DNA of 64,000 nt from Impatiens glandulifera (GCF_907164915.1 NC_061862.1:141289913-141353912); one strand, 5' to 3'; counted from the stretch's first letter, positions 48,117-59,333 are shown. Notes: a model not told the origin generated them from the sequence alone. Made by a program: numbers and translations.

Positions 48117-48305
48117 AATTCCATAAATGACCTAGTCTGTCTCTAATCTCCCCTAGATATATTAGAATACCAAATCAAGAAAGATAAAGGTAAGAAAGCT
48201 CGAGAACCATATAATTTGTTTACCTGCAAGCGTCAGCTTCGAAAGCAATGTCGGAGATGGCGCAATTAAGGAGAACGGCCACCAAGGAGAACTTGCCCCC
48301 TCTAG
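48117..48305. other. Host-type flank after element A
   Basis: It resumes with AATTC, so it continues the flank of 36408-37599. On the plus strand it holds a short open start ([19 protein letters not shown] at 48248) that runs into the TA repeat, so it is probably not a gene; on the minus strand a GTAAAC donor-like site at about 48228 follows an open stretch. Confidence 0.4.
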
Positions 48306-48342
<37 letters not shown>

Positions 48343-48369
48343 TATGTATATATGTATATATATATATGT

Positions 48370-48414
<45 letters not shown>

Positions 48415-48433
48415 TATGTATATATATATATGT

Positions 48434-48488
<55 letters not shown>

Positions 48489-48515
48489 TATGTATATATG
48501 TATATATATATATGT

Positions 48516-48552
<37 letters not shown>

Positions 48553-48553
48553 A
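48306..48553. repeat. TA-rich microsatellite with higher-order units
   Basis: About 250 bases of TA repeats punctuated by AAATATATGTATATATGTA. The punctuated block recurs three times (about 70-100 bases apart), so the array grew by block duplication as well as by slippage. It can form long hairpins. Confidence 0.85.
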
Positions 48554-48824
48554 AGAAATTTGACCTTTGAGATAAAAATAAATATACAATTTAAATTTAA
48601 TTGTTAAAAAATTAGAAATTTAAAAAAAATAAGTTAAATATAAAACAAATAAACAATATATTATATAATTATTGTTTGAAATGTTTTTTAAAATATAAAT
48701 AAAATAATAAAGGTTATCATAAGGCAGTAAAAAGGTTGGTAAAACTTTTTTTTCTTCTAACTTTTGTCAATGCTTAATATGGGTTGATAATTGTATCACT
48801 AAGGTATATATATAATTATTTTTT

Positions 48825-49720
48825 TCAACTTTCAAATATATTTGATATCTCTACAAGGTTTACTAGTTCAAAATGTCTCAAAACGTTGTAAGCATTATGA
48901 ATATATAGCAGGAGAAAACAAAAAACTTATGTATATATACGAGGAGAAAACAAAAATCTCACGGGTGACTTGTAACATTGTAATTAGTTTCTAAATTATA
49001 TATAGCGTGTTAACAATGTTCAAATTCCTGGTTGACAAAAAAATTTCCCTACAATATGGACGCATGACAGATCTTTTTCGTTTTTGTACTCAAATACTCA
49101 AACGAACAATAGTTCCATACAAATTGTGCCCATTAAATGAGACAAACGCTTTGGTTTGATGAGAGGGATAAAGGAAAGAGAATTTGATCACATAACCATT
49201 TACCAACTATATCTACTATGCACTATAATCATCATCTGTCATTAATTATCTCCAATACCCTCTATTGGTAAGCGAAATCTTTCCCCAATTTGGGAATGTT
49301 ATCATCAACTCATACATTATTGTCTATGATAGTCTAAAATAATCCTACTAAGTCACTTATCAACAAATTTAATCGAACTATAAAGATATTCGACCATAAC
49401 CTTTAAGATAAAGAAAAAATAGGGACAGAGACTTGATCTAAGATTTAAGCACTAAAAAAGAGACAAATGTTTATTTATGTCCTTAATTTCATTTTATTAT
49501 TCAATATATTTTCTTTTAGTAACTTCTATTTCTCTTATAATTTATAATATTTTGTCTTTAGTTATATCATTTGTTTATTTGGTTATATTTATTGGATGAG
49601 CTCTTTGATTACAACAAAAATTTTGAATCAACTATTATTTATATTAAACAGTTTTTTTGGTCATTATTTTCAGTAATCATGACAAATAAATTGTTTATTA
49701 AATATTCAATATCATAAGTT
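48825..49720 (+). pseudogene. C2H2/EAR gene copy 3 (dead)
   Basis: Homologous to 31920-32600 and its 3' flank: CTCTACAAGGTTTACTAGTTCAAAATG, then an early stop (VVSIMNI then TAG), a run that duplicates GAGGAGAAAACAAAAA, and TTTCCCTACAATATGG further on. The EAR end is degraded at about 49440-49450. The 3' flank (49455-49720) is uninterrupted and shows what copies 1 and 2 looked like before the LTR insertions. Confidence 0.7.
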
Positions 49721-50280
49721 TTTATAGAAATATGATGAAAACTTTCGAGTATACATAAAATTCAAAACATAAACATCTCAAAAGTAAGACATTGCCATTT
49801 ACGCATGTCATATTGGTTATAGATGTAAAAAAAACCCATAGTTTTTGGTCGTCAAGGAGATCCACATTGCACGGTAGGAGAAACTTGACGGTTGAACTTA
49901 ACCTCGGGTCCTCGGGTAATGTAATGACATAAGCTTATAACTAACCAAAATGACTAGACTTGCTAAGGAAGCATTTCCATTACTTTCAATACAAAATTTG
50001 GAACATTTCATAATAAAAGAAATTCATGAACAACTCAACAATGTATGCATGGTAGACTCCTTCCCCTATATGTCACAATTGACAAATATTAACACGTGCA
50101 TCAACGGTTTATTAAAATACACTAAGACACCTTTATTTTAAAGTATTTAAAAAATATATTAGTATGTTGGAAAGAAATACAATATTAAAAATTATTGAAG
50201 AAAATATCGTAATAAAGTTAGGATTTGTTAAAAAAAATTAATTTTTTCTCTCTAGAAAAAAAATTATATGAAGAACTATA
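49721..50280. other. Unassigned AT-rich DNA
   Basis: A frame of 63 codons at 49950-50141 starts with ATG and has no recognisable features; I do not call it a gene. The rest is AT-rich with no clear signal. Confidence 0.4.
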
Positions 50281-50469
50281 ATTATTGGAAGCCTATCTCT
50301 GATGGACCTAATGATCCTCAGAAAAATGATTCTTGATTAGTAGGTGTGGTTGTGTGGTCCCATTTAGTGGATGGACAACCTCAGGTGAGTGTTCAGGGTA
50401 AATTAAAACAGAATATCGTGAGAGGGTCAAGAGATGTCAAATGGTCTAATCATATATAGGTCTTCAATC

Positions 50470-50697
50470 GATTTTCTCAACAACCCTTAAAGGAGAATCT
50501 CGCATTTGGGTTAGGGGAAGCCATAGGTTGTGTGTTAACTAGAGACGTCTCCTTCCTTTGGTTGTTAACACGGAGTCTAGTCAATGAACGACCTTTATCT
50601 AAAATCCTCCCTCTACCACCTAAAACATTCATGTTATGCCCTATGGCTTTCACGGACTCAAATGTGAGATTCCCCTTTAAGGGTTGTTGAGAAAACT
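50470..50697. repeat. Fold-back: 57-base inverted repeat with 114-base spacer
   Basis: The left arm (50470-50526, TTTTCTCAACAACCCTTAAA...) and the right arm (50641-50697) are reverse complements with several mismatches, including ends GAAGCCATAG / CTATGGCTTT. The spacer is open in one frame but unrecognised. It could be a MITE remnant or a hairpin RNA source. Confidence 0.65.
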
Positions 50698-50729
50698 GAT
50701 TAGTATAGAAGAACGATTGTGTTAGAATT

Positions 50730-51263
50730 ATGTTACATCATTCTTATCTACATAGTCTTTACCCTGAATCTATTTGGGTTGATAACGGGACACATGTATA
50801 TAAAGTGATGGTATGGCCTGAACGTCGTATTGTCGTGTCTCCTTCTACGGGGTCTTCTTCATCATCAAATCCGCATGTGTCGGAGGCATCGACTTCATGT
50901 GGATTAAAAAGAGATTCAATTATTAAACCATTTTACGTTGATCGAATATCTATGGCTAGCCTTGTTGATGTTGATGGATTAGTTGTTGAGATAACAAATT
51001 CGGGGAGATTTAATATAGCCGGGAGGGTGGTTAAGAAAGAAGAGGATATATTAAATAATTCAATGGTTTCTCATGAGGATGAGATGGAGTGTCCGTCTTC
51101 ACACACCTCAGGTTGCGATAATTACACGAATGTCAAAAGAATGGAGAATAGACAGGTGGTGGTATGTCAAGAGTTGAGTTCATCAACTCCTCGTCATATT
51201 TCGGATTTATTGTCCAAGAAAGAAACGATTGAAGATTTTAAAATAAGTTTTGGTCTCCTATAG
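50730..51263 (+). CDS. Unrecognised ORF upstream of LINE ORF2 remnant
   Basis: 177 residues from ATG 50730; Ser-rich segment near residues 38-55 (SPSTGSSSSSNPHVS), otherwise mixed, with acidic C-terminal half. No domain recognised. It lies in sense with the LINE remnant at 51500-52640, so it may be the C-terminal part of that LINE's ORF1 or of its endonuclease-RT spacer; the right end is a plain stop. A host gene is less likely given the context. Confidence 0.3.
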   Translation: MLHHSYLHSLYPESIWVDNGTHVYKVMVWPERRIVVSPSTGSSSSSNPHVSEASTSCGLKRDSIIKPFYVDRISMASLVDVDGLVVEITNSGRFNIAGRVVKKEEDILNNSMVSHEDEMECPSSHTSGCDNYTNVKRMENRQVVVCQELSSSTPRHISDLLSKKETIEDFKISFGLL

Positions 51264-51499
51264 AGGATATAATCTAGGCCAATCCTATTAGAACACTTTA
51301 TCTTGATATTAATGCTCTTGAATCACCAATTTTCATTCATGATGTGTCTGATGAGGATTTAGTAGATTTTGTATCAGATTATGATGTCAACGAGAATATA
51401 CAAGTAGAATTATTGACACATAATATGACGATTGATGAAAATAAATCTTCCGTGAAGAGATCCTTGAATTAGAGACTAAAGTGTGGCCCAATGTGCAGG

Positions 51500-52640
51500 A
51501 GATTCTACCCCTCCCTTATACATTATCTAGATGGAAAAATAAAATCATCTTGAAAGGGGTCGACTAATCCTCATTAAGACCGTGTTGTCATCTATGCCTA
51601 AATATATGATATTGTTATTCATTCTCCCCAAGAGTGTGGCGGTGCAAATAGAGAGAATAATGTGTAAATTTTTATCGATGTCTTCTAACTCATTATTTTG
51701 TCATTTAGTTAGTTGAGATAAAGTTAAAAGTTTTAAATATGAAGAAAGTCTAGAGATTCGAGATCTTATTTCTTTTAATAAAGCTCTTTTATCAAAATGG
51801 TGTAGTAGATTTGCAATAGAGCCAAATAGTCTTTAGGCATCGATATCGGATGTAAGTATGGTAATGATTAGTCTTGTTGGTCACCAAAATATTTAATTAT
51901 CCATCGGGGTGTAGCATTTGGAGGGGAATTTATCCTATGTGGAAAAATTTTCGTGAGTAGTTTAGATTCATTGTTGGGATGGTTCTTCGATTAGATTTTG
52001 GGATGACATTTAGTGTAGTGTCAAAAGTCTAGCTACGACATATCCTAAGCTTGCTTCCATTGCTATATGTAGAAATTCCATACTTAAGGACATATTTGAT
52101 CCTCGGTCTAGTGGTTTGGTTAGCCGAATTAGATATAGAAGGAGATTAAGCATTATGGAGATTTTGTCCCATAAATGTGTTTTAATTTTAGTAGGACGTA
52201 AAAAAGTGTCACCATGTGAACAAGACATTATGCATTGACAAGATATGGATAGTTTCTATATGGGGCATTTATATATGTTGATCTCTAAGATGATTCCATA
52301 TAATTTTATTTGGATAAACTTTGGGGAAAAAAATTCCATCCAAGATCTTGTTCTTTAGATGGAGCGTAATTCATGTTGAAATTCTAACGGATGATATATG
52401 CATGAAAAGATGTTGTATTATCTATTATGGCAAGTAGTTGTTGTATGTTTCAAGAAGAGGTTAATCGGAAACTCACTTACATTTGCATTTTTGAGGGGTG
52501 ACTAGTATTTGGAGTATTTTATGGAGTATTATTGGGATTTATTGGATGTTCTCGAGTTTTAAGGTAATTGCTGAGAAGTTTGGATTGATGTAGTTGATAT
52601 GGCAGGCCTACATATTATTATTATTATTATTATTTTTTTG
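51500..52640 (+). pseudogene. LINE ORF2 C-terminal remnant (second LINE family)
   Basis: Encodes GRLILIKTVLSSMPKYM and LPKSVAVQIERIMCKFL (RT thumb region), then HLVS-stop-DKVKSF, IRDLISFNKALLSKWCSRF, and after a frameshift VGDGSSIRFWDDIWC-like sequence near 51975, the block before zf-RVT. Two stops stand where LINE relatives have Trp. It ends near 52640 in a TTA repeat. It differs from the three LINEs at 7071, 9751 and 27818. Confidence 0.65.
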
Positions 52641-53001
52641 TTATTTTTCGTAAACGATTTTTTTAATATACATATACCTTTTTCAAAATAAAAATTAATA
52701 ATAAAAATTAGTTAAGAATATATATATATGCTAAAAAAATATTTAGAGTGGATATAGGTGTTTTCTTTACTTTTTATTTTTAAATATGAAATTTTAAAAC
52801 TAAATTGAGAAGATTTGAATTTTGTAGATAAGTGATTGAAAAAATACTTAATTACCACAAACAAAAAACTAAGAACTTAATGACAGATAAAAATAATTTA
52901 TCGTGACATACTATCCTCCAATAGACGGTAGTAAAAAAAAAATCAAAGTTTGCAACATGTCCTATCATTGTGTGCCAAAGGACTGAGTAAAAAATACTAA
53001 C
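52641..53001. other. AT-rich DNA
   Basis: Nothing recognised between the LINE remnant and the LTR of element B. Bases 52997-53001 (CTAAC) would be the target-site duplication of element B; the partner lies outside the window. Confidence 0.5.
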
Positions 53002-54243
53002 TGTTAGGATCTAGGTCGCCGCTGGAGGACCGGGGTTGGGCCGGTTAGCGACTCTCACTCAAAGGGTGGTGATTAATCTGGTTAGAGATTAACACCGGAG
53101 TTTCAATACTACACAAACTGTCACAAACCCTTGAACCAGGTTCAAGCGCAGAAGAGATTTGTTTCAGGTTGAAGCATCACACTTACAGGATAGGCAGAAC
53201 CGGTTTTGAGTAGGACAGGTTTGGAAATTGATGGGTCGGTTTTTGTAACTTGGTGATTCGGTTTAGGTGGTGTAAAGTCGGTTAAAGCGGTGTAGGTAGG
53301 TTAGTACAGGTCGGTTAGAATGTAGAACCAGCAGAAAGTAAATAACAAGACAGGTTTTTATGGATGTTCGGAGATAAAACTCCTACGTCACCCCTTCCTC
53401 TCGAAACCGCGAGAAGGATATTCACTAAGGAATACAAATACAATCCGATCGAGACTTATTTCCTGCTTTATAACACCCGTACAATTTACACCGAAATTGT
53501 AAATACATACTTCAACTTAGCACTTAAGCTTTTCTAGAGAGAGAACACACACTTATCACTTGTAAATTAATTATTCACTGTGTCCCCTTGAAATCTTTCT
53601 TGTCCCACATGTCCCGTGTCTTTACTCTTCTTCAGCTGCTCCTTTTATAGGTGAAATATGCCAACGGTCATATTTCACTTCCTTGAATTTGATTGGCTGA
53701 GCAGAGGTTCAGTGATTCAGACCTGGCGGTCAACTTCACAGACTTGGTAGTCTGTTCTTCCAGTGTGTAAGACAATCCTGCTAGGTTTGTCTTTTACTCA
53801 ATATGGTGATTGTCTGTTAGGCAGTTGTCTGTACTTGGAAGATTGCCTTTGATTTATCCTGAAGTGGAAAGATCTTGTAGGACTGTCTTCTGCAGCCTGC
53901 AGACTTTCCTCAGACTTGTATGGATATGGAAATGTTCAGTTTGTTCCTTTGGTATCATTCTCAACAGATACCCGAAGTATCTTCTTATGCAGGTCGGTCA
54001 TTTGACTTAGCTTAATGATTTCCGGTTATTGACCGGCTGTCTGGTGTTTCCAGCCTTCTTTTGAGCGGTCATGTTTCAGGTCGGTTTGATAACTTGACCG
54101 ATTGAGCTTCTTAACCGGTTCATTGGTCTGACCGGTTGGTTTTTTATAAACCGGTTGGGTACTTTGATTGGTCCAGTTCTTTGTTCCTGCATGGAAGGTT
54201 TATTTGTGTTAAGTTCTGTGAACCGGTCTAATTTTATCTAACA
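53002..54243 (-). repeat. 3' LTR of element B
   Basis: On the minus strand TGTTAGAT...CCTAACA, 1,242 bases, matching the solo LTR at 28593-29872. Rich in ACCGGTT-type words. Confidence 0.88.
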
Positions 54244-54500
54244 ATTTCTCCCCTTTTGATTATTTTATTTAAAATTATCAAAATCATGTAAGATTGCAAA
54301 CGTAGGCCGGTTCTTTATTTGACCGGATTTTTGAAACTAACTTGGGAGAGTTTTTCGAAAAATTTTAAAAATTTTGAGAAAGATTTTGGAAAATTATTAT
54401 CTTTTATCTTATCAATTTCTCCCTTTTTGATTATTTTATTTAAAATTATCAAAATCATGTAGGAATGCAAATATAGGCCGGTTTCAAAAATAGCTTTATA
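54244..54500 (-). repeat. Duplicated polypurine tract region of element B
   Basis: On the minus strand the PPT AAAAGGGGAGAAATTG abuts the LTR. A second version (AAAAAGGGAGAAATTG), with about 80 bases of the same neighbouring sequence, lies about 170 bases further in (54412-54490). Multiple PPT-like motifs are a reported Sirevirus trait. Confidence 0.75.
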
Positions 54501-54573
54501 TATATAAGTAACCGAAAAAAAGGAAAATATTATATAGACACTGAAATAAACGTAGATTAGGAAAAGTGAGCCC

Positions 54574-57203
54574 CTATTCTGATTCGTAAAATATGAAGTC
54601 TTTCATCATAGCATCGGTTGGTTCTTCCTCATCCGGTTGATCCGGTCTTGAAGATGAACCTTCAGCTTGCGGTTGACCGCCCGTGCTGATTGGAAACGCA
54701 TTGGAGACTCGCTGTCTTGTAGATCGCGGCTCGAGGTTTTCTTCGAGTTCATCCTCGGTGTGCATAGCTGGGTTCGGTTGAGTTTCAATGATTGTCTCGG
54801 TAATCCTTTCCAGCATCCCGGCTACCTGAACCTTTCTTGATGGTGTTTTCCGTTTTCGTTTTGCCGGAACCGAAGAGGAAGAAGCCGCCTTGGTCTTCTT
54901 GTGAGCCCTGACATATTCTTCGAGCCCTTGTTTTTGTGCGTTTAACCGCTCTGCATCTTTGGCTGCTTGAGCTGCCATGGACTTCGCAAGTCCCGAATAT
55001 TTAGCCGCTATGTTTCGTTCGCGCACGGCTATTTCCTCTTCGGACAATCGCGGTGCCTCCTTTGCTTTCCTCGCTTCTTCGTCCAGCGCATCTTGAACTT
55101 CCTTAGCCGCTCGGGCGTTTGCCTCCTCAACCGTTGTATCAGCATTAAATTTGGCCTTGATTAATTCATTTACCTGTTCGGTTAGCGCTTTGAGGTCGAC
55201 TTCAAGTTGGGTATTCCGGTCCTCAAGGTTTGCATTCTTTTCCTCGAGGCTGATGACTCTGTTGAGTGTGGAAGCGACTTCGTTGCATGACCGCCCTAGG
55301 TCTTCATCGACCTTTATGAGCTGTTGCTCGGTTTCCCTTTCAAACCGACCCATGTCATCCACCATCCTTGAGGTCTTATCTTCCAAGTCTTCGGTTCGTT
55401 GAAGATGATCGTTGTGCAGAACCGTGTCGTCCCGGTAGTCGGCTTCGATGTCTGTGATCCGGGCCTCTGCCTTTACAAGATCATCCCTCGTCTTTTCGGC
55501 GAACAAGAGTGTTTGGCGCACGGTTTTCTTGACTTTCCTCTTCCATGGTTGAACCGTTGAGTCGGCAAACTCTTGAATAAGGGACTTGACCCTTTCCTTT
55601 GTGGCGCCCGGTTCGGAATCCCCAAGTTGATCTATTTCAAATGGCCCGGTGAAAGGAGTCTTTGTCCTTTCGTCGGTCTCGTTTATGACCGGATTAGCTA
55701 GAGGAGATGTATTTCCTGGATTCTGACCGTCACCGGTCTCAAGAGCTGGAGAGTGCGGTGGATTTTGTGGTCTGTACACCGCTTCAAGCCGCTCTATTTC
55801 TTCAGCGAATTCTCCTTTCTTTATCTCAAGCTTATCCAACACCAAGAGGTGTAATGTAGCCTTCGGTGTTCCCGCAACATACCTTTCTGAAAGCTTTCGA
55901 ATACGTACGGTTAGCTTTTGTAGCCGAGCACGCGGTTTACCGATTGCGTATCGGTCCATGGCTTCGTTAGGATCTTTGGCGTCTGTGAGGCTTATAACGT
56001 TTTCCTCTATCTCCTTCAGCCTTCTGAAACTTTGTTCATCGGTTAGGCTCGGTAACATGTGTTTGAAGAATTTGTCGCATCGGTACTCGTGCCATTCCCG
56101 GTATACTGCGGCAGCCGCTTGAACTCGGAGTTCGATTTCCTCCAAGATTCTGCGCACTATAATTTCGGCCATCTTCTGGTCGTTGTCAGCGGTAACCTCG
56201 TCCTCCCCACGGCCGTCTGCATTTGCATCGGTGTTCTCAAGGCTTGCGGCCGCACCGGCATTGTCAAGACTTGTAGCCGATTGATCTTCTTCAAATGGTC
56301 CTTCTCTATCGGAAGGATTTTCATCGGTTTTCTGCGAGCCGGTTCGGTTAGACGTGGAAGCCGATTCTTCTTCATCTCCTGTTTGCGAGGGCGGTTCCGT
56401 GAATACTATTGGTTCCTTACCGTTCTTGCTTCCGGACTTGTCTTTTACCAGAGCTGGTGTCTTGGCGGTAGATTTCTTCTTTCGGCCACCTGTAGAACCG
56501 GGGGCCGGCTGCTTCTTTTCTAGAAATTGTCGAGATTTTATTATCTTGCTCGATGACAGAACAACACCCAGACCGGTGTTGATGTTGTTGTGGAGCATGA
56601 TCTTTCTAAGAGGGATGGCGTATCCCCATGACCGGGTGGAATCCGGTTTCACCATGTCTTTCAGGTTGTTGAAAACCCCCTTCACCTAGTTAACATGTAC
56701 TCCTTTCAGTAAACCAATAAGCATCTCGATTTTGGCCTTTGTGAGGTTGTCGAAGTTTCCACATCTCGCTGAACCGACTTTGTGAAGATGTCATAAAGCG
56801 GTATGTATTCCGGTCGCAATGAGGACTTTTTACCGTATACCTTTACCGGCTTCCCGATTGCTGAGATAATCTGGCAAGCCGCCTCGAATGTTTTTGGATC
56901 TAGTTCCATCGAAGCATTTCGGCTAATTGTTGGAAGACGTAGGATTTCCGCAACCGATTCTTCGGTTATCTCGAATTGTTTACCACCAACAGTTGCAGTT
57001 ATTTTGTCGCCAGAGAGATATGCGGTTTAGAAGAATTCTTCAACCGCTTCTCTGTAGAGAACAAAGGGACCGCCTAGAAAATACTCGAGTCCGGCTTCGG
57101 AAATCCGGGCAATAACTTCCTTTGCCGGAATCGATCCGTTTTGGCGGATCTCCTCAAAATCCACCTGAATGATGTGTTTGAACAAAGCCGAAGCACGAAC
57201 CAT
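54574..57203 (-). pseudogene. Accessory ORF 3 of element B (aORF domain plus long coiled-coil tail)
   Basis: Starts at ATG 57203 (MVRASALFKHIIQVDFEEIR). The first about 250 residues are the aORF domain (EITEESVAEILRLP; RPEYIPLYDIFTKS; KGVFNNLKDMVKP). Interruptions: a TAA at 57029-57027, a frameshift near 56765, and a TAG near 56688 at an expected Trp. From there 703 codons are open to 54574: an acidic linker with Thr/Glu/Asp, a long coiled coil of about 300 residues (LEDRNTQLEVDLKALTEQ and following Ala/Glu-rich heptads), a basic nuclear-localisation-like stretch (AKRKRKTPSRKV) and an acidic end. No signal peptide or transmembrane segment, so an envelope role is not supported. A TATA-like box lies upstream at 57319-57326. 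Function unknown. Confidence 0.7.
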
Positions 57204-57318
57204 CTTAGATGATTGAGAGGGTTTGAGAAAATAAGAGAGTAACCGCTGTGAGAGAGTTTGAGAGCCTAGAGAGAGAAAGTTGTTTCGCGTAAGAGAAAAA
57301 TGAAATGGCCAAGGACCC

Positions 57319-57328
57319 TTTTTATAGG
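57319..57328 (-). promoter_or_regulatory. TATA-like box upstream of accessory ORF 3
   Basis: The minus strand reads CCTATAAAAAGGG about 120 bases before the ATG at 57203, followed by a CT-rich leader (TTTCTCTCTCTAGGCTCTC). Same arrangement as the other two accessory ORFs. Confidence 0.5.
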
Positions 57329-57798
57329 CACGGTCTGGAAGCCCAGCCGTCCCATCAACTTTTGGCGGGAGTTTTCCCTCCAAGCCGAAAAGGCGGTAAT
57401 CATTGGGCGGGAAGCCAAAAGGCGGTAATCCAAAAGGCGGCAAACTATGGGCGCCAAATTAGAGGCGGGATGTTTGAGCGGGAGTTTTTGGGCGGGAAAT
57501 TTCCCTCCAAAAATCTCGAGTGAACTTTTGATTTCAGTTTTAATGAAGCGGTCCTTTTTCAAAACCGTTTATGAAGAGATGTGATCTATTAGCCGCGAAG
57601 ATGCGGTTTATGACTTTAACCAGATTTTTAATGAAGACAAAGTAATTTATTGATATTGACCGGATGGATGTTCAGATTTTGCAACTTTTGACCCGGTTAT
57701 TAGGTTGAAATAGTTTTATATTGAAGGAACATTACAGGATAGAAACCGAAAAGTAGATCGGTGTAAAAATAGACATACATAAGATGGAAAGATACAAC

Positions 57799-58137
57799 TT
57801 ATGTAATAACTACCCTAGAAAGCTTTTCTTCCACTCCATCTATGTCAAGGATGTTTGAAGGAGATGCCGGTGTGCCCGGTCCAAATTCTGGGCGGTACTT
57901 GAGAATAATTCGACTGATATGAGGAGCATAACCGAGACCTTTCTTGGTTAGCACCATGGTTTTCAGGTTTTGAAAAATGACCGTTGACCAATTGATGGTC
58001 GAGTTGCTAATAATATAGGTCATCATGTATGGAACATTGGGACATAGAAACATGACCTCCTCTGTTTCTATGTCCCAATGTTCCATACATGAATCGAAGT
58101 TGATGCTCAGGAAGTTTCCTAGAGTTCTGCTCGGCAT
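57799..58137 (-). CDS. Accessory ORF 2 of element B (domain with central deletion)
   Basis: 112 residues, open, from ATG 58137. The N-terminal about 15 residues (SRTLGNFLSINFDS) match the start of the aORF domain, and residues about 38-100 (NSTINWSTVIFQNLKTMV, GYAPHISRIILKY) match its C-terminal part (the PVNW block). The middle, about 110 residues in accessory ORF 1, is missing. A perfect inverted repeat (58023-58092) sits exactly at the join and encodes CMEHWDIETEEVMFLCPNVP. A TATA-like box and leader lie upstream. Whether the shortened protein is made is unknown. Confidence 0.55.
   Translation of the reverse strand: MPSRTLGNFLSINFDSCMEHWDIETEEVMFLCPNVPYMMTYIISNSTINWSTVIFQNLKTMVLTKKGLGYAPHISRIILKYRPEFGPGTPASPSNILDIDGVEEKLSRVVIT
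58023..58092. repeat. Perfect 29-base hairpin inside accessory ORF 2
   Basis: Arms 58023-58051 and 58064-58092 are exact reverse complements with a 12-base loop (ATGACCTCCTCT). It lies at the junction of the central deletion of accessory ORF 2, suggesting a snap-back or template-switch copying event. Confidence 0.85.
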
Positions 58138-58207
58138 GATTCAAACTTTGCTATTAGAGAGAGAAGGAGTTTATGAGTTGAGATGTGTTAATTTGATTAG
58201 GAAAGGT

Positions 58208-58219
58208 CTCTTTATATAG
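58208..58219 (-). promoter_or_regulatory. TATA-like box upstream of accessory ORF 2
   Basis: The minus strand reads CTATATAAAGAG about 75 bases before ATG 58137, followed by a CT-rich leader. Confidence 0.5.
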
Positions 58220-58571
58220 ATCCAGTTTTGGAGGGAAAACATCAACATTGAATGTCAGTTTTGTCTTATTGGAGAAGATAATCTTTATGTTTCCAAAGTT
58301 CATTGGGAAGAGGCTGATTGCGGAGCTCGAGGTAGGTTTTAGTTGAACTGTAACCAAGTTAGTTGGATATTGATTACTCATGTAGTTGGGGGTTACTTCA
58401 TTAATTATTAATGACCCATGCAACAACACACTGAAAAGTAACCGATAGAAACCGAAGATAACTTAGGCTAAACCGAAGAGAACATAGATAAAACCGAAAT
58501 GATCATAAAGGAGTTGAGCAGAGATACAACCGGTGCGTGCAGCAAAATGACCAGGTGTAGGAGGGAGTGAC

Positions 58572-59333
58572 CTAATATCCGCTTGAGTTGGTGTGACCGT
58601 TGGAGTGAATGTGACGGTTCTTCCTCTTCCACGCTTTCTCAAACCGCTCATAGAACGAGTCGGTTATTTCCTTGGTTAGCACTTGAGCTTGGTTCAGCCC
58701 TTCCCCGGGGCATGTTGGCACTCCAAGCTCTAGAAGCAGACAGCTTATTTGAGGAATGAGGCCAACTGTTTGAACGCCAATCATCCAGACTAGGACGTCG
58801 AAGAGTACCCTCGACCAATTTACCGGTGTGCCAGTAGTTATGGCAGCCATCATGTTGAAGGCAGCGGTGCAGTATGTGTTAGTCACATCCCTTCCCAGTA
58901 TGCCTCGACCGATTACATCATTGAGAAGCTGGTATTCAGCTTTCAATAGTGACTTAGCACCGTGGTCATCCACTGGATGGCTTGACCGGGCAAAAGCTAA
59001 GGAGATCTCAGCTTTTAGTTCGGCCGGTATGTTGAGATCGGTTAACCCCTGCTTTGGTAGGTTAAAGCATATGGCAAAGTCATTTTCGGTAAAGTCAAAG
59101 ACGATTCCTCCTACTTTTGACTGGATGTGAGTGTCAAAGTGAGGAGTTCCACGAAAAACCCTGGCATTATAAAAGAACTCCAGGACAGACTCAGAATAGA
59201 TGACTTGTTTGTCATCTAGAAAAATTTGGAGACCAGTATCTTCAAGTGATTTGATCATCTTGAAGATCTCATAATGCTCAGTGCTTTGAGCAGATTTGAA
59301 ATTCACTTGAAGGATGTTTGGAAACTGAGATAT
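58572..59333 (-). pseudogene. Accessory ORF 1 of element B (full domain, start codon lost)
   Basis: About 253 codons. The frame begins with an ATA codon at 59333-59331 (followed by SQFPNILQVNFKSAQ) where the homologues have ATG, so the start seems mutated; the next in-frame candidate is a GTG at 59306, not a normal plant start. The domain runs through VVF/VFRG, GGIVFDFTENDFAICFNLP, SLLKAEYQLLNDVIGRGIL, YCTAAFNMMAAITTGTPVNW and a basic end. Same family as the accessory ORF of element A (45017-45774). A TATA-like box lies upstream (59394-59404). Role unknown; coding sequence otherwise intact. Confidence 0.6.

Noticed and set aside
48248..48529. 93-residue frame beginning [19 protein letters not shown] and continuing as Tyr-Ile repeats
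   Set aside because: Nearly all of it is the TA microsatellite read as codons; only the first 20 residues are non-repetitive and have no recognised match.
49950..50141. 63-codon ATG frame
   Set aside because: Short, in AT-rich DNA, without domain or context; not called as a gene.
56059..56523. 154-codon plus-strand frame opposite accessory ORF 3
   Set aside because: It is a shadow of the 703-codon minus-strand frame, whose coiled-coil pattern and codon use are the convincing ones.
54574..57203. Envelope-like protein interpretation for accessory ORF 3
   Set aside because: No signal peptide, transmembrane segment or cleavage site was seen; the protein is hydrophilic with coiled coil and a basic nuclear-localisation-like stretch.
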